A DNA stretch of 64,000 bases, from positions 118,754-182,753 of the forward strand of contig NZ_JAAMQZ010000004.1 in NCBI RefSeq assembly GCF_013522825.1, written 5' to 3'. Each line of letters starts with the position of its first letter. Within the stretch, counting starts at the first letter, position 1. The translations under genes were made by a program, and so were the position numbers. Below are positions 26,384 through 36,090 of this stretch, piece by piece. The notes under the pieces were generated by a model. The model saw only the letters and a list, made by a program, of their open reading frames with translations. It was not told the origin of the DNA and searched no databases. Source of the stretch: Stutzerimonas stutzeri. GTDB lineage: Bacteria; Pseudomonadota; Gammaproteobacteria; Pseudomonadales; Pseudomonadaceae.

Positions 26384-28888
26384 TCAATTCTCGCGCAGCA
26401 CATTGAGCGGGCTGGCGTTCAGCGCACGACGTGTACCTATCACGCCCGCGCCGCCGACCAGCAAGGCGCCGATCACCGGCAAGAGCAGCAGCCAGGGATG
26501 CGGCTGCCAGCGCAGGTCGAAGACGAAGTGATAGAGCAGGGCGCTGACCAGTTCGCAGCCCAGCGCGGCCAGCAGGCCGCTGGCCGCGCCGAGTACGCCG
26601 AATTCGGCGCGCCGGGCCTTGAGCAGCAGCTTTCGCTCGGCGCCCAGCGCCCGCAGCAACGCACCCTGGCGGATGCGTTCATCGAGGGTCGCCTGCAGGC
26701 CGGCGAACAGCACGGCAAGACCCGCTGCCAGCACGAACATCAGCACATATTCTACCGCCAGAGAGACCTGCGCGAGGATGCTGCGCAGTTGGCCGAGCAG
26801 GGCCTCGACCTGCAGGATCGTCGCGGAGGGGAAATCGCGGGCGAGCTGCACCAGTTCGCGATCCTTGCCGGGCGGCAGGTGGAAGCTGGTCATATAGGTG
26901 GCCGGGACGTCCTGCAGGGTCTGTGGCTCGAAGATCATGTAGAAATTGGGCTGGAAACTGTCCCAGTTCACTTCGCGCAGGCTGGTGACGCTGACGTCAC
27001 GGGTAATGCCGCCCACGGTGAAGGTCAGACGGTCACCCAGTCCTACCCTCAGGCTCTCAGCCAGCTCCGCTTCCACTGATACGCTGGGTAGTTCGCCCGG
27101 CTTTTCGCTCCACCAGTGGCCTGCCGTCAGGCGGTTGTCCGCAGGCAGTTCCTGCGCCCAGGTCAGGCTCAGATCGCGGCGGACCGCCCGTTCGCCCTGG
27201 CTTTCCTTGCTGACGATCTGCCGTACCGGCTCGCCATTGATGGCCACCAGCCGTCCCGGCACCACCGGATACAGCGGGGCGGCGTGATCGGACAGGACCG
27301 TGATGCGCTCACCGAAGGCGGCACTGTCCGCCGGCAGCACGTTCAGCACGAAGTGGTTGGGGGCGTTTTCCGGCAACTGCTCCTGCCAGGTGTCCAGCAG
27401 TTCGCCGCGCAGCAGTGCGATCAGCGCCATGGCCAGCAGGATCAGGCCGAAGGCCAGGGATTGGCCGGCAGCGGCCAGTGGATGGCGCAGCAACTGGCCT
27501 AGGCCCAGCCGCCAGGGCAGGGAGGCGCCGGACAGCGTCCGGCGCAGTCCCTGCAAAGTCAGTAACAGCAGGCCGCCCAGGACCAGCGTGGCGAGCAACC
27601 CGCCGCCGAGCAGGGCCAGAGTGATTTTCAGGTCCAGGCTCAGGCGCCACATGATCAGCCCCAGGGCGACGATGGCCGTGCCGTAGACCAGCCAGGTGCT
27701 GGGCGGCACCGGCAGCATGTCGCGGCGCAGCACACGCAGCGGTGGCACGCGGCCCAGTGCGGCCAGCGGCGGCAGGGCGAAACCGGCCAGGGCCACGAGA
27801 CCCGTGGCGATGCCGGCCAGCGCCGGCCAGAGTGTTGCGGGAGGAATTTCGCTGACCACCAGATCACGCAGCAGAAAAAACAGCCCGTGCTGCGCCGCCC
27901 AGCCCAGCAGCGCGCCGGTCATGCTGGCCAGTGCGCCGAGATAGGTCAGTTGCAGGGTATAAAACAGCAGCGCTTCGCGCCGGGACAGCCCGAGGCAGCG
28001 CAGCAGCGCGCTGGCGTCGAAGCGGCGTGAGGCAAAACGTGCAGCGGACAAGGCCACGGCAACCCCGGCGAGCAATACCGCCGCCAGGCTGGCCAGGTTA
28101 AGGTAGCGCTCGGCACGACCCAGGGCACCGCCGATCTGGCGATTGCCATCTTTCGCGGTCTCGATGCGCTGGTGCGGCTGTAGATCAGCCTGGATGGCCT
28201 GCTGATAGGCCTGCAGCTGTGACGCAGGCCCGCGCCACAGCTCGCGGTAGCTCACGCGGCTGCCGGGCTGGACGACACCGGTTGCCTGCAGATCGTCAAG
28301 GTGCATCAGCACCCGTGGCGTCAGGCTGTAGAAGTCACCCACACGATCCGGCTCGTAGGTCAGTACGCGGGTCAGCTTCAGCTGTTTGTTACCGACTTCG
28401 ATCAGATCGCCAATCTGCAGATCCAGGGCGGCGAACAGCCGTGCCTCGGCCCAGGCTTCGCCGGGTTGCGGTCCGTCGTCACTGATCTGCTCGGGTTGAT
28501 AGGGCGCGGCGGCGCTGCGCAATTCGCCACGCAACGGATAATGGCTGTCGGCGGCCTTGACGCTGGCCAGTTGCAGGTTTTCATCGGTGGCGATGACGCT
28601 GGAGAACTCAACCACTCGGGCATGATCGAGCTGCAAGAGGTTGCCCGCTTCGATCTGTTCCGGCGCTGCGGGGGCGCTGCCGCGCACGACCAGGTCGGCG
28701 CCGAGGAATTCGGTGGCGCGCAGAAGCATGGCATCGTTCAGGCGCGCGCCGAAATAACCGATGGCGGTACTGGCCGCCACGGCGATCAGCAGCGCGAAGA
28801 AGAGTATGCGCAATTCGCCCGCGCGGGCATCGCGCATGAGTTGCCGCAGGGCGAGGGTGGCCAGCCGGCCAATGGTCATGCGCCTCAT
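26384..28888 (-). CDS. ABC transporter permease, FtsX/YbbP family
   Basis: 834 residues, the length of the large FtsX-type permeases: one N-terminal membrane helix (about 28-45), a big periplasmic domain, then two groups of about four helices (near 260-470 and 715-830) with a second periplasmic domain between. The C-terminus has TLDERIRQGALLRALGAERKLLL and GTRRALNASPLNVLREN. It belongs to the YbbP branch encoded beside TesA and the YbbA ATPase. The ATG overlaps the ATPase stop (ATGA). It probably extracts or releases envelope lipids or lipoproteins; the substrate is unproven. Confidence 0.92.
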   Translation of the reverse strand: MRRMTIGRLATLALRQLMRDARAGELRILFFALLIAVAASTAIGYFGARLNDAMLLRATEFLGADLVVRGSAPAAPEQIEAGNLLQLDHARVVEFSSVIATDENLQLASVKAADSHYPLRGELRSAAAPYQPEQISDDGPQPGEAWAEARLFAALDLQIGDLIEVGNKQLKLTRVLTYEPDRVGDFYSLTPRVLMHLDDLQATGVVQPGSRVSYRELWRGPASQLQAYQQAIQADLQPHQRIETAKDGNRQIGGALGRAERYLNLASLAAVLLAGVAVALSAARFASRRFDASALLRCLGLSRREALLFYTLQLTYLGALASMTGALLGWAAQHGLFFLLRDLVVSEIPPATLWPALAGIATGLVALAGFALPPLAALGRVPPLRVLRRDMLPVPPSTWLVYGTAIVALGLIMWRLSLDLKITLALLGGGLLATLVLGGLLLLTLQGLRRTLSGASLPWRLGLGQLLRHPLAAAGQSLAFGLILLAMALIALLRGELLDTWQEQLPENAPNHFVLNVLPADSAAFGERITVLSDHAAPLYPVVPGRLVAINGEPVRQIVSKESQGERAVRRDLSLTWAQELPADNRLTAGHWWSEKPGELPSVSVEAELAESLRVGLGDRLTFTVGGITRDVSVTSLREVNWDSFQPNFYMIFEPQTLQDVPATYMTSFHLPPGKDRELVQLARDFPSATILQVEALLGQLRSILAQVSLAVEYVLMFVLAAGLAVLFAGLQATLDERIRQGALLRALGAERKLLLKARRAEFGVLGAASGLLAALGCELVSALLYHFVFDLRWQPHPWLLLLPVIGALLVGGAGVIGTRRALNASPLNVLREN

Positions 28889-29571
28889 CGAGTCTGCTCG
28901 GCGTCGATCCTGCGGCCACCTTCAAGGCGCAGTAAATGCTGGCAGCGCTGCGCAAGCTGCTCATCATGGGTTACCAGAATCAGCGTGGTCGTGCGCTCGC
29001 GGTTCAGCTCGAAAAGCAGTTCCGTGATGTTCGCGCCGGTGTGGCTGTCGAGATTGCCGGTCGGTTCGTCGGCAAACAGCACCTCGGGTTCGGCGGCGAA
29101 CGCACGGGCGACGGCAACGCGCTGTTGCTCGCCGCCGGACAGTTGCCGTGGATAGTGGTGCAGGCGCGCACCCAGACCGACACGTTCGAGCAGTTCGCTG
29201 GCCTTTGCCTGGGCATCGCGACGACCATGCAACTCCAGCGGCAGCATGACGTTTTCCAATGCATTGAGGCTGTCCAGCAGCTGGAAAGACTGGAAAACGA
29301 AACCGACATGCTCGGCACGGACCCTGGCGCGCTGATCCTCGTCCAGCTCCCCAAGGCGATGGCCAGCCAGGGTTACTTCACCGGAGGTGGGCAGGTCGAG
29401 CCCGGCGAGCAGGCCGAGCAGGGTGGATTTCCCCGAGCCGGAAGTGCCGACGATGGCCAGGCTGTCGCCCTTGTCCAGGGTCAGTGACACCGCGTCGAGG
29501 ATGGCCAGTTCACCTTCCGCGCTGGGTACCACTTTGCTAAGGTTCCGGGCATTGAGAATGCTGTCGCTCAT
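28885..29571 (-). CDS. ABC transporter ATP-binding protein (YbbA/LolD type)
   Basis: 228 residues with every ABC ATPase motif: Walker A GTSGSGKST, Q-loop FVFQSFQLLDSLNALENVMLPLEL, signature LSGGEQQRVAVARAFA, Walker B VLFADEPTGNLD and the H-loop VTHDEQLAQRC. This is the MacB/LolD-type ATPase that pairs with FtsX permeases. It overlaps the permease gene by four bases and is divergent from tesA, which starts 11 bases away. The two genes form one unit and share a very short divergent spacer with tesA. Confidence 0.93.
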   Translation of the reverse strand: MSDSILNARNLSKVVPSAEGELAILDAVSLTLDKGDSLAIVGTSGSGKSTLLGLLAGLDLPTSGEVTLAGHRLGELDEDQRARVRAEHVGFVFQSFQLLDSLNALENVMLPLELHGRRDAQAKASELLERVGLGARLHHYPRQLSGGEQQRVAVARAFAAEPEVLFADEPTGNLDSHTGANITELLFELNRERTTTLILVTHDEQLAQRCQHLLRLEGGRRIDAEQTR

Positions 29572-29581
29572 GGAGATTCCG

Positions 29582-30187
29582 ATGCGAATGTGGCTGAAAG
29601 GTGGGATTCTGGTCTTGCTGTGCTGGACCCAGGGCGCCCTGGGCGGGACGGTCCTGGTGGTCGGGGATAGTATCAGCGCCGCTTTCGGCCTGGAAACCAG
29701 CCAGGGCTGGGTGCATATGCTTCAACAACGACTGGATTCACAGGCTCTGGAGTATCAGGTGGTAAATGCCTCGATCAGTGGTGACACCACGGCGGGCGGG
29801 CGTTCCAGGCTGCCGGCGCTGCTCGATGAGCATGCACCTGAAGTCGTGATTCTGGAGTTGGGCGGCAACGATGGCCTGCGCGGTCAATCACCGCTGCAAT
29901 TGAAACAGAATCTTGCGGCGATGGTCGAGATGTCGCAGGAAGCGGGAGCCCAAGTAGTGCTGCTGGGCATGCGCATGCCGCCGAATCTGGGCCAGCGTTA
30001 CACCACGGCATTCGCCAATGCCTTCGACTCACTCGCCGGTGAGCAGGATCTGCCCTACGTTCCGTTCTTTCTCGAAGGGGTAGGTGGCGTCGCGAACATG
30101 ATGCAGTCCGATGGCATTCACCCCACGGCCATCGCTCAGGAACGGTTGCTGAACAACCTCTGGTCGGTGCTCGAACCCTTGCTTTGA
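29582..30187 (+). CDS. tesA: Acyl-CoA thioesterase I / lysophospholipase TesA
   Basis: 201 residues from ATG 29582, with GGAG at 29572-29575. An N-terminal signal peptide (GGILVLLCWTQGALG) makes it periplasmic. SGNH hydrolase blocks are complete: GDSISAAFG (nucleophile S30), ASISGDTTAGG, LGGNDGLRG and DGIHPTAIAQ (catalytic Asp and His). TesA hydrolyses acyl-CoA and lysophospholipids. The divergent ABC transporter is a conserved neighbour. The two start codons are only 10 bases apart, so their promoters must lie inside each other's coding sequence. Confidence 0.95.
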   Translation: MRMWLKGGILVLLCWTQGALGGTVLVVGDSISAAFGLETSQGWVHMLQQRLDSQALEYQVVNASISGDTTAGGRSRLPALLDEHAPEVVILELGGNDGLRGQSPLQLKQNLAAMVEMSQEAGAQVVLLGMRMPPNLGQRYTTAFANAFDSLAGEQDLPYVPFFLEGVGGVANMMQSDGIHPTAIAQERLLNNLWSVLEPLL

Positions 30188-30231
30188 GGCAGCGGCGCGG
30201 ATAGTGTCGCGCCCCTTGATTGGAGCCTCGA

Positions 30232-30513
30232 ATGCCTCGCCCAGCCTGGTCCCTTTTTGCCTACCGTCTTATCGTCCCGGATGAGCAGTTCGATCTGTTC
30301 GCCTGCCGTGAGAATCGCCTGCATCTGGCCCTGCGCCAGCTGGAGCTGAACGGCCAGGCTGATCGCACCCTGTGCGGTGGTTTTCTGCCGGCGCAGCCGC
30401 GCTGGCAGGATCTGGAGCAGGGCCTGCTGAAGGATCGTCGGCTCTGTCCGGTCTGTCGTGAAACGCTCAGCGCACAGCGCCGGCGTCTACCATCGGCTCT
30501 CAGTGCCTGGTAG
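30232..30513 (+). CDS. Conserved hypothetical protein with CPxC motif
   Basis: 93 residues from ATG 30232, chosen for the GGAG at 30222-30225. I do not recognise a named family. The sequence is charged, with a CxxC (LCPVCRETL) near the C-terminus plus earlier cysteines in FACREN and LCGGF, which suggests a small zinc-binding fold. No signal peptide or membrane helix. It begins 45 bases after tesA and ends 69 bases before the L,D-transpeptidase gene, so it may be in the tesA transcript. Confidence 0.6.
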   Translation: MPRPAWSLFAYRLIVPDEQFDLFACRENRLHLALRQLELNGQADRTLCGGFLPAQPRWQDLEQGLLKDRRLCPVCRETLSAQRRRLPSALSAW

Positions 30514-30581
30514 GTGACTCGGAGTTCTTCCTTCCTTCACGTACAATCGCCGACAGCACCACTCACCCCAAGGAACCCTGA

Positions 30582-31544
30582 ATGCTCTCGCGTGCCTCTG
30601 CAGTCGCCTCCTGTGTGTCACTCACTGCCTTGCTGCTGGCCGGACAATCGGCGGCGCTCGAATTGCCGCTGCCGCCCGAAGGCGAGGATGTGGTGGGCGA
30701 GATTCAGGTCATCAAGGCCAAATACGAAGATACCTTCGCGGCCCTGGGCGAGACCTATGACCTGGGTTACCTGGAGCTTGTCGCAGCGAATCCGGGGGTC
30801 GATCCCTGGCTTCCGGGTGAAGGCACCGACATCATTTTACCGACACGCTTCATCCTGCCGCCGGGGCCACGCGAAGGCATCGTGATCAACCTCGCCGAGT
30901 ACCGTCTGTACTACTACCCGGAAGGTCAGTCCGTGGTGCATACCTATCCGCTGGGCATCGGGCGGGAAGGCTGGGGATCGCCGGTGGGCAATACACGCAT
31001 TTCAGCCATGACCAGCAATCCGGCCTGGTATCCGCCACAGTCGATTCGTGACGAGCACGCCGCTGATGGCGATCCACTGCCTAAGGTGGTCCCCCCAGGC
31101 CCGGACAACCCGCTGGGGCCATACAAGATGACCCTGGCGATGCCGGGCTATCTCATTCATGGGTCGAACAAGAAGTTCGGCATTGGCATGCGTGTCAGCC
31201 ATGGCTGTTTCCGTATGCTCAATCACAACGTTCTTGAGCTGTCAGGGCGAGTCAAGGTAGGCACGCCGGTGCGTATCATCGACGAGCCATACAAGTTTGG
31301 TGTCAGCCAGGGCAAGGTCTACCTGGAAGCGCATACGCCGCTGGAGGAGGAGGACCGGCCCATGACGCTCATGGACAAGCATGCCGTGGTGGTCAATACG
31401 TTGCTCAAGCGGGACGATGATGCGGGGACGTTACGGCTGGATTGGGAGATGGTACGCGAGATCATCGCGGGAGAAGATGGCCTGCCCATTCAGATTGCCG
31501 AGCAGGGCCAGACCCTGGTGAGCCATGAAGAGCCGGTTTTCTAA
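30582..31544 (+). CDS. L,D-transpeptidase (YkuD/ErfK family)
   Basis: 320 residues. Signal peptide 1-26 (ASCVSLTALLLAGQSAA), a LysM-like segment (about 38-92: YEDTFAALGETYDLGYLELVAANPGVD), then the YkuD catalytic domain (about 97-240). The active-site pattern is complete: H193 in LIHGSNKKFGIGM, and H207 and C209 in VSHGCFRM. These periplasmic enzymes make 3-3 peptidoglycan cross-links or attach Braun-type lipoproteins to the wall. The C-terminal 75 residues are an unassigned extension. The oprI gene, encoding a Braun-like lipoprotein, lies just downstream in convergent orientation. Confidence 0.93.
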   Translation: MLSRASAVASCVSLTALLLAGQSAALELPLPPEGEDVVGEIQVIKAKYEDTFAALGETYDLGYLELVAANPGVDPWLPGEGTDIILPTRFILPPGPREGIVINLAEYRLYYYPEGQSVVHTYPLGIGREGWGSPVGNTRISAMTSNPAWYPPQSIRDEHAADGDPLPKVVPPGPDNPLGPYKMTLAMPGYLIHGSNKKFGIGMRVSHGCFRMLNHNVLELSGRVKVGTPVRIIDEPYKFGVSQGKVYLEAHTPLEEEDRPMTLMDKHAVVVNTLLKRDDDAGTLRLDWEMVREIIAGEDGLPIQIAEQGQTLVSHEEPVF

Positions 31545-31568
31545 GATGTTGAAAAATCTTCGCGCATA

Positions 31569-31600
31569 AAAAAGCCGACCTGTTTACAGGTCGGCTTTTT
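31569..31600. terminator. Bidirectional terminator between L,D-transpeptidase and oprI
   Basis: A perfect 14-bp stem AAAAAGCCGACCTG / CAGGTCGGCTTTTT with loop TTTA, 24 bases after the transpeptidase stop and 55 bases past the oprI stop. Five T residues on either strand. Confidence 0.9.
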
Positions 31601-31654
31601 AACGCCTGTAATCCGCCCTGAATGGCTTTTCGGCTTTCAGGGCGGCACAGAGAC

Positions 31655-31909
31655 TCACTTGCGGCTGGCGCGTTCCAGCATGCGCAGTGCGCGCTCGTTG
31701 GCTTCGTCAGCAGTCTGCTGAGCCTTCTGAGCGGCCTGCAGAGCTTCGTCAGCCTTGCTGTACGCTTCGTCAGCACGAGCCTGGGCGCGAGCAGCAGCGT
31801 CTTCGGTGGCGGTCAGACGAGCTTCGCCTTCTTGAGTCATGCTGTTGCTGCAACCAGTAGCCAGAACGGCAGCGAAAGCCAGAGCAGAAAGTTTCAGAAC
31901 GTTGTTCAT
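31655..31909 (-). CDS. oprI: Outer-membrane lipoprotein OprI (Lpp-like)
   Basis: 84 residues from ATG 31909, with AAGGGGA eight bases before. The N-terminus [20 protein letters not shown] is a lipoprotein signal ending in C20. The mature part is a coiled coil of alanine-rich heptads ([19 protein letters not shown]) ending ASRK, the C-terminal lysine used for covalent linkage to peptidoglycan. OprI is the most abundant lipoprotein of Pseudomonas. A good sigma-70 type promoter lies upstream. The longer minus-strand frames here are not real extensions. Confidence 0.97.
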   Translation of the reverse strand: MNNVLKLSALAFAAVLATGCSNSMTQEGEARLTATEDAAARAQARADEAYSKADEALQAAQKAQQTADEANERALRMLERASRK

Positions 31910-31967
31910 CGTGTTCCCCTTGAAATGAAATCCATGGCAACTTCCATTATGGAAAGTTGGCGGGCAC

Positions 31968-31995
31968 ATACTACCGATAAGTTTCGCCAAGTAAA
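31968..31995 (-). promoter_or_regulatory. Predicted oprI promoter
   Basis: On the minus strand, -35 TTTACT (31990-31995) and -10 TAGTAT (31968-31973) are separated by 16 bases, placing transcription start about 50 bases before the oprI ATG. Moderate match; oprI is highly expressed. Confidence 0.45.
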
Positions 31996-32352
31996 CTGAG
32001 GCAGACACCTGCCAGCACAGTTTTTATGCGAACTCGCCTGTTTTTCAATGGCGGCTGAGCTGTCTGGCTGAAAAACAGCCAAAGCCAGCACTTTTATCCG
32101 TTGTATTGACTCTGGCGGAAACTCAAAGTTGCACCATCGTGCCAGTTTGAGCGGCAAGTAACCGATGCTTTTCGAGACAGTGGTTTGTGGCGTCTGGCGG
32201 TTGGTTGAACAGCGCAGGCAGGTTTCAGGGGCGAGCAGCAGAGCACTGGCACGCGAGACTGCACAGAGAGATGGCGCGCGCTGTTCGCTGAAGGCATTAT
32301 CAGCGTTGTACGAGGCAGGCGAGCATGCAGAACCCACAGTGAAGGAGGCGTG
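31996..32352. other. Intergenic region upstream of oprI and the GNAT gene
   Basis: 357 bases without a recognised gene. A 62-codon plus-strand frame (32165-32353) ends in the TGA overlapping the next ATG, but it has no ribosome-binding site or familiar sequence. It presumably holds the GNAT gene promoter. Confidence 0.5.
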
Positions 32353-32640
32353 ATGAGCGACACACTGACCATCCACCATGATCGGGCAGGCCACCAGTTC
32401 GAGACGACCGTGGATGGTCATCGTGCTTATCTGGCCTATATGGATCTGGGCAAGCAAACCCTGGATATCTATCGAACCTTCGTTCCTGATGCGCTACGCG
32501 GTCGAGGCGTCGCGGCTGTTCTGGCCCGGCATGCGCTGGAATACGCCGAACGCGAGGGTTATACGGTGATTCCTTCCTGCTCGTACGTCGAGCGCTACAT
32601 AGAAAAGCAGGGCAAATCGCAAGGTGGTTCCGACAGTTAG
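32353..32640 (+). CDS. GNAT-like N-acetyltransferase (YjdJ type)
   Basis: 95 residues from ATG 32353, preceded by GAAGGAGG. Small one-domain member of the Gcn5-related family of the YjdJ/human CTL-like type: HRAYLAYMDLGKQTLDIYRTFVPDALRGRGVAAVLARHALEYAE contains the acetyl-CoA loop RGRGVA, and GYTVIPSCSYVERYI is the conserved C-terminal strand with cysteine. The acceptor is unknown. Followed 7 bases later by a strong bidirectional terminator. Confidence 0.85.
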   Translation: MSDTLTIHHDRAGHQFETTVDGHRAYLAYMDLGKQTLDIYRTFVPDALRGRGVAAVLARHALEYAEREGYTVIPSCSYVERYIEKQGKSQGGSDS

Positions 32641-32647
32641 GTTCCCG

Positions 32648-32681
32648 AATGAAAAAACGCCGCAAGCGGCGTTTTTTCATT
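32648..32681. terminator. Bidirectional terminator between GNAT gene and DAHP synthase gene
   Basis: Perfect 16-bp stem AATGAAAAAACGCCGC / GCGGCGTTTTTTCATT with a 2-base loop, between the convergent gene ends, with six T residues on either strand. Confidence 0.92.
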
Positions 32682-32693
32682 CGACTCTTTCAG

Positions 32694-33770
32694 TCAACCG
32701 CGCGCCCGTCTCGGCAGTGCCTCGGCGAGCTTGGCATGCATGCCGAGTATGGCTTTCTCGGTGGTGTCCCAGTCGATGCAGGCATCGGTAATGGATACGC
32801 CGTATTTCAAGTCCGCCAGATCCTTGGGAATCGACTGGTTTCCCCAGCCCAGGTGGCTTTCGACCATCAGTCCGACGATGGAGTTGTTGCCTTCCAGAAT
32901 CTGGTTGGCGACGTTGTCCATGACCAGTGGTTGTAGCGCCGGGTCCTTGTTGGAATTGGCATGGCTGCAATCGACCATGATGTTGTGGCTGATGCCCCCC
33001 TTGCTCAGTTCCTGCTCGCATACCGCGACACTGACCGAATCGTAGTTGGGCTTGCCGTTGCCGCCGCGCAGCACCACATGGCCGTAGTTGTTGCCTTTGG
33101 TGGTGACAATGGAGACACCGCCCGCCTGGTTGATGCCGAGGAAGCGGTGCGGGCTGGACACCGATTGCAGCGCATTGATCGCCACGGTCAGGCTGCCATC
33201 GGTGCCGTTCTTGAAGCCGACCGCCGAGGACAGGCCCGAGGCCATTTCGCGGTGCGTCTGGGATTCGGTAGTACGTGCGCCGATGGCCGACCAGCTGATC
33301 AGGTCCTGCAGATACTGCGGAGAGATCGGGTCCAGGGCTTCGGTAGCAGTGGGCAGCCCCATCTCGGCCAGGTCGAGCAGCAGCTTGCGACCAATGTGCA
33401 GGCCGTCCTGGATCTTGAACGAGTCGTCCATATAGGGATCGTTGATCAGGCCCTTCCAGCCGACGGTGGTGCGCGGCTTCTCGAAGTAGACCCGCATGAT
33501 CAGAAACAGGCTGTCGGACACTTTCTCGGCCAGCACCTTGAGGCGTTCGGCATATTCATGCGCGGCCTTGAGATCGTGGATCGAGCAGGGGCCGATCACG
33601 ATGAACAGGCGATGATCCTTGCCATCGAGGATGTCACGAACGACCTGTCGCCCTTCGGAAACGGTCTTCAATGCGGAGGCGGTGAGGGGGAGTTCCCGCT
33701 TCAACTGCTCCGGTGTGATCAGGGTTTCGTTGGAGAAAACGTTAAGGTCGTCGATCGGTAAATCAGCCAT
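32694..33770 (-). CDS. 3-deoxy-7-phosphoheptulonate (DAHP) synthase, class I
   Basis: 358 residues from ATG 33770; the frame is open further upstream to 33890, but family members start MADLPIDDLNV. It condenses phosphoenolpyruvate with erythrose 4-phosphate, the first step of aromatic amino acid synthesis. Class I (AroFGH) signatures: VIGPCSIHD, MRVYFEKPRTTVGWKGL and VDCSHANSNKDPALQP. Which aromatic amino acid inhibits it cannot be decided by eye, so no symbol is given. Monocistronic, divergent from cysB by about 330 bases. Confidence 0.95.
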   Translation of the reverse strand: MADLPIDDLNVFSNETLITPEQLKRELPLTASALKTVSEGRQVVRDILDGKDHRLFIVIGPCSIHDLKAAHEYAERLKVLAEKVSDSLFLIMRVYFEKPRTTVGWKGLINDPYMDDSFKIQDGLHIGRKLLLDLAEMGLPTATEALDPISPQYLQDLISWSAIGARTTESQTHREMASGLSSAVGFKNGTDGSLTVAINALQSVSSPHRFLGINQAGGVSIVTTKGNNYGHVVLRGGNGKPNYDSVSVAVCEQELSKGGISHNIMVDCSHANSNKDPALQPLVMDNVANQILEGNNSIVGLMVESHLGWGNQSIPKDLADLKYGVSITDACIDWDTTEKAILGMHAKLAEALPRRARG

Positions 33771-35077
<1,307 letters not shown>

Positions 35078-35104
35078 GCAGAGTATCGCTGCGCTTTTCC
35101 GTAG

Positions 35105-35122
35105 GGCCGAATGCATTCGGCC
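35105..35122. repeat. Perfect palindrome GGCCGAATGCATTCGGCC
   Basis: An 18-bp uninterrupted palindrome between the convergent cysB and cysH genes. Related in core to the hairpin at 18363-18390. It could form a stem but lacks a T tract and a proper loop. Confidence 0.6.
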
Positions 35123-35169
35123 AAGGCTGCAGCAGGTGTAAGGGGTTCGGCTCTGCGAACCCCGCAACC

Positions 35170-35904
35170 TTATTCCCTGGCGATCAGGTTGCCGGCGTGT
35201 AACCCGCATTCCTTCTGCGTGGACTCTTCCCACCACCAACGACCTTCGCGTTCGTGTTGGTTGGGCAGCACCGGGCGTGTGCAGGGTTCGCAGCCGATGC
35301 TGATGAAACCGCGCTCATGCAGGCTGTTGTAGGGAATCTCCAGCATGCGGATATAACCCCAGACTTCCTCGCTGGTCATCTGCGCCAGCGGGTTGAACTT
35401 GTACAGGGTGTTGTCTGGCGTAGAGAACGCGGTATCGATCTCCAGCACCGAAACCTGACTGCGGGTGCCGGGGCTCTGGTCGCGACGCTGGCCCGTGGCC
35501 CAGGCGCGAACGGTGGCCAGTTTGCGCCGCAGCGGTTCGATCTTGCGGATGCCGCAGCATTCGCCATGACCGTCGCGGTAGAAACTGAACAGCCCTTTCT
35601 CGTTGACCATCGTCTCCAGCAGCTTCGAATCCGGAGTCATGATCTGGATAGGGATCTTGTAATGGTCGCGCACCTGCTCGATGAAACGGTAGGTTTCGCT
35701 GTGCAGGCGACCGGTATCGAGGGTGAAGACCCGGACGTTCCTGTTCAGCTTCCAGGCCATGTCCAGCAGGACCACGTCTTCGGCGCCGCTGAAGGAAATC
35801 CACAAGTCATCGCCGAACAGGTCGAAGGCCTGCTTGAGGATCTCTTGGGGTGATTTGCCGGCGTAGGCTTCGGCCAACGCGGTAACGTCAATGGATGGGC
35901 TCAT
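35170..35904 (-). CDS. cysH: Adenylylsulfate (APS) reductase CysH
   Basis: 244 residues. It reduces activated sulfate to sulfite using thioredoxin. The four cysteines of a [4Fe-4S] cluster are present: C116-C117 (GECCGIRK) and C205/C208 (GCEPCTRPV). The catalytic cysteine is C233 (KECGLH). The cluster marks it as an APS reductase rather than a PAPS reductase of the enteric type. The PP-loop region is [14 protein letters not shown]. It is convergent with cysB and divergent from thrH. Confidence 0.96.
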   Translation of the reverse strand: MSPSIDVTALAEAYAGKSPQEILKQAFDLFGDDLWISFSGAEDVVLLDMAWKLNRNVRVFTLDTGRLHSETYRFIEQVRDHYKIPIQIMTPDSKLLETMVNEKGLFSFYRDGHGECCGIRKIEPLRRKLATVRAWATGQRRDQSPGTRSQVSVLEIDTAFSTPDNTLYKFNPLAQMTSEEVWGYIRMLEIPYNSLHERGFISIGCEPCTRPVLPNQHEREGRWWWEESTQKECGLHAGNLIARE

Positions 35905-36090
35905 CGGGCGGCTTTCCTTCTATGCGGCGCTTCGGCGCTCTGAGGGCGCGGATGGTATCAAAAGGGTTTTATATCGCTAAATAACCTTTAACTACCAAGA
36001 TCAAGCATTTCGAATATAAGCCTCGCATTGCTTCGCCCGTGCCGTGCCGTTAGAGTGCCGCCTTCAATTTTATGCATTGAGGAGTGGCCC

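Noticed and set aside
26294..27079. 261-codon open frame on the plus strand
   Set aside because: Antisense to the FtsX-type permease, Gln/His-rich shadow.
32165..32353. 62-codon frame ending at the GNAT start
   Set aside because: The TGATG overlap hints at coupling, but there is no ribosome-binding site or recognisable sequence.
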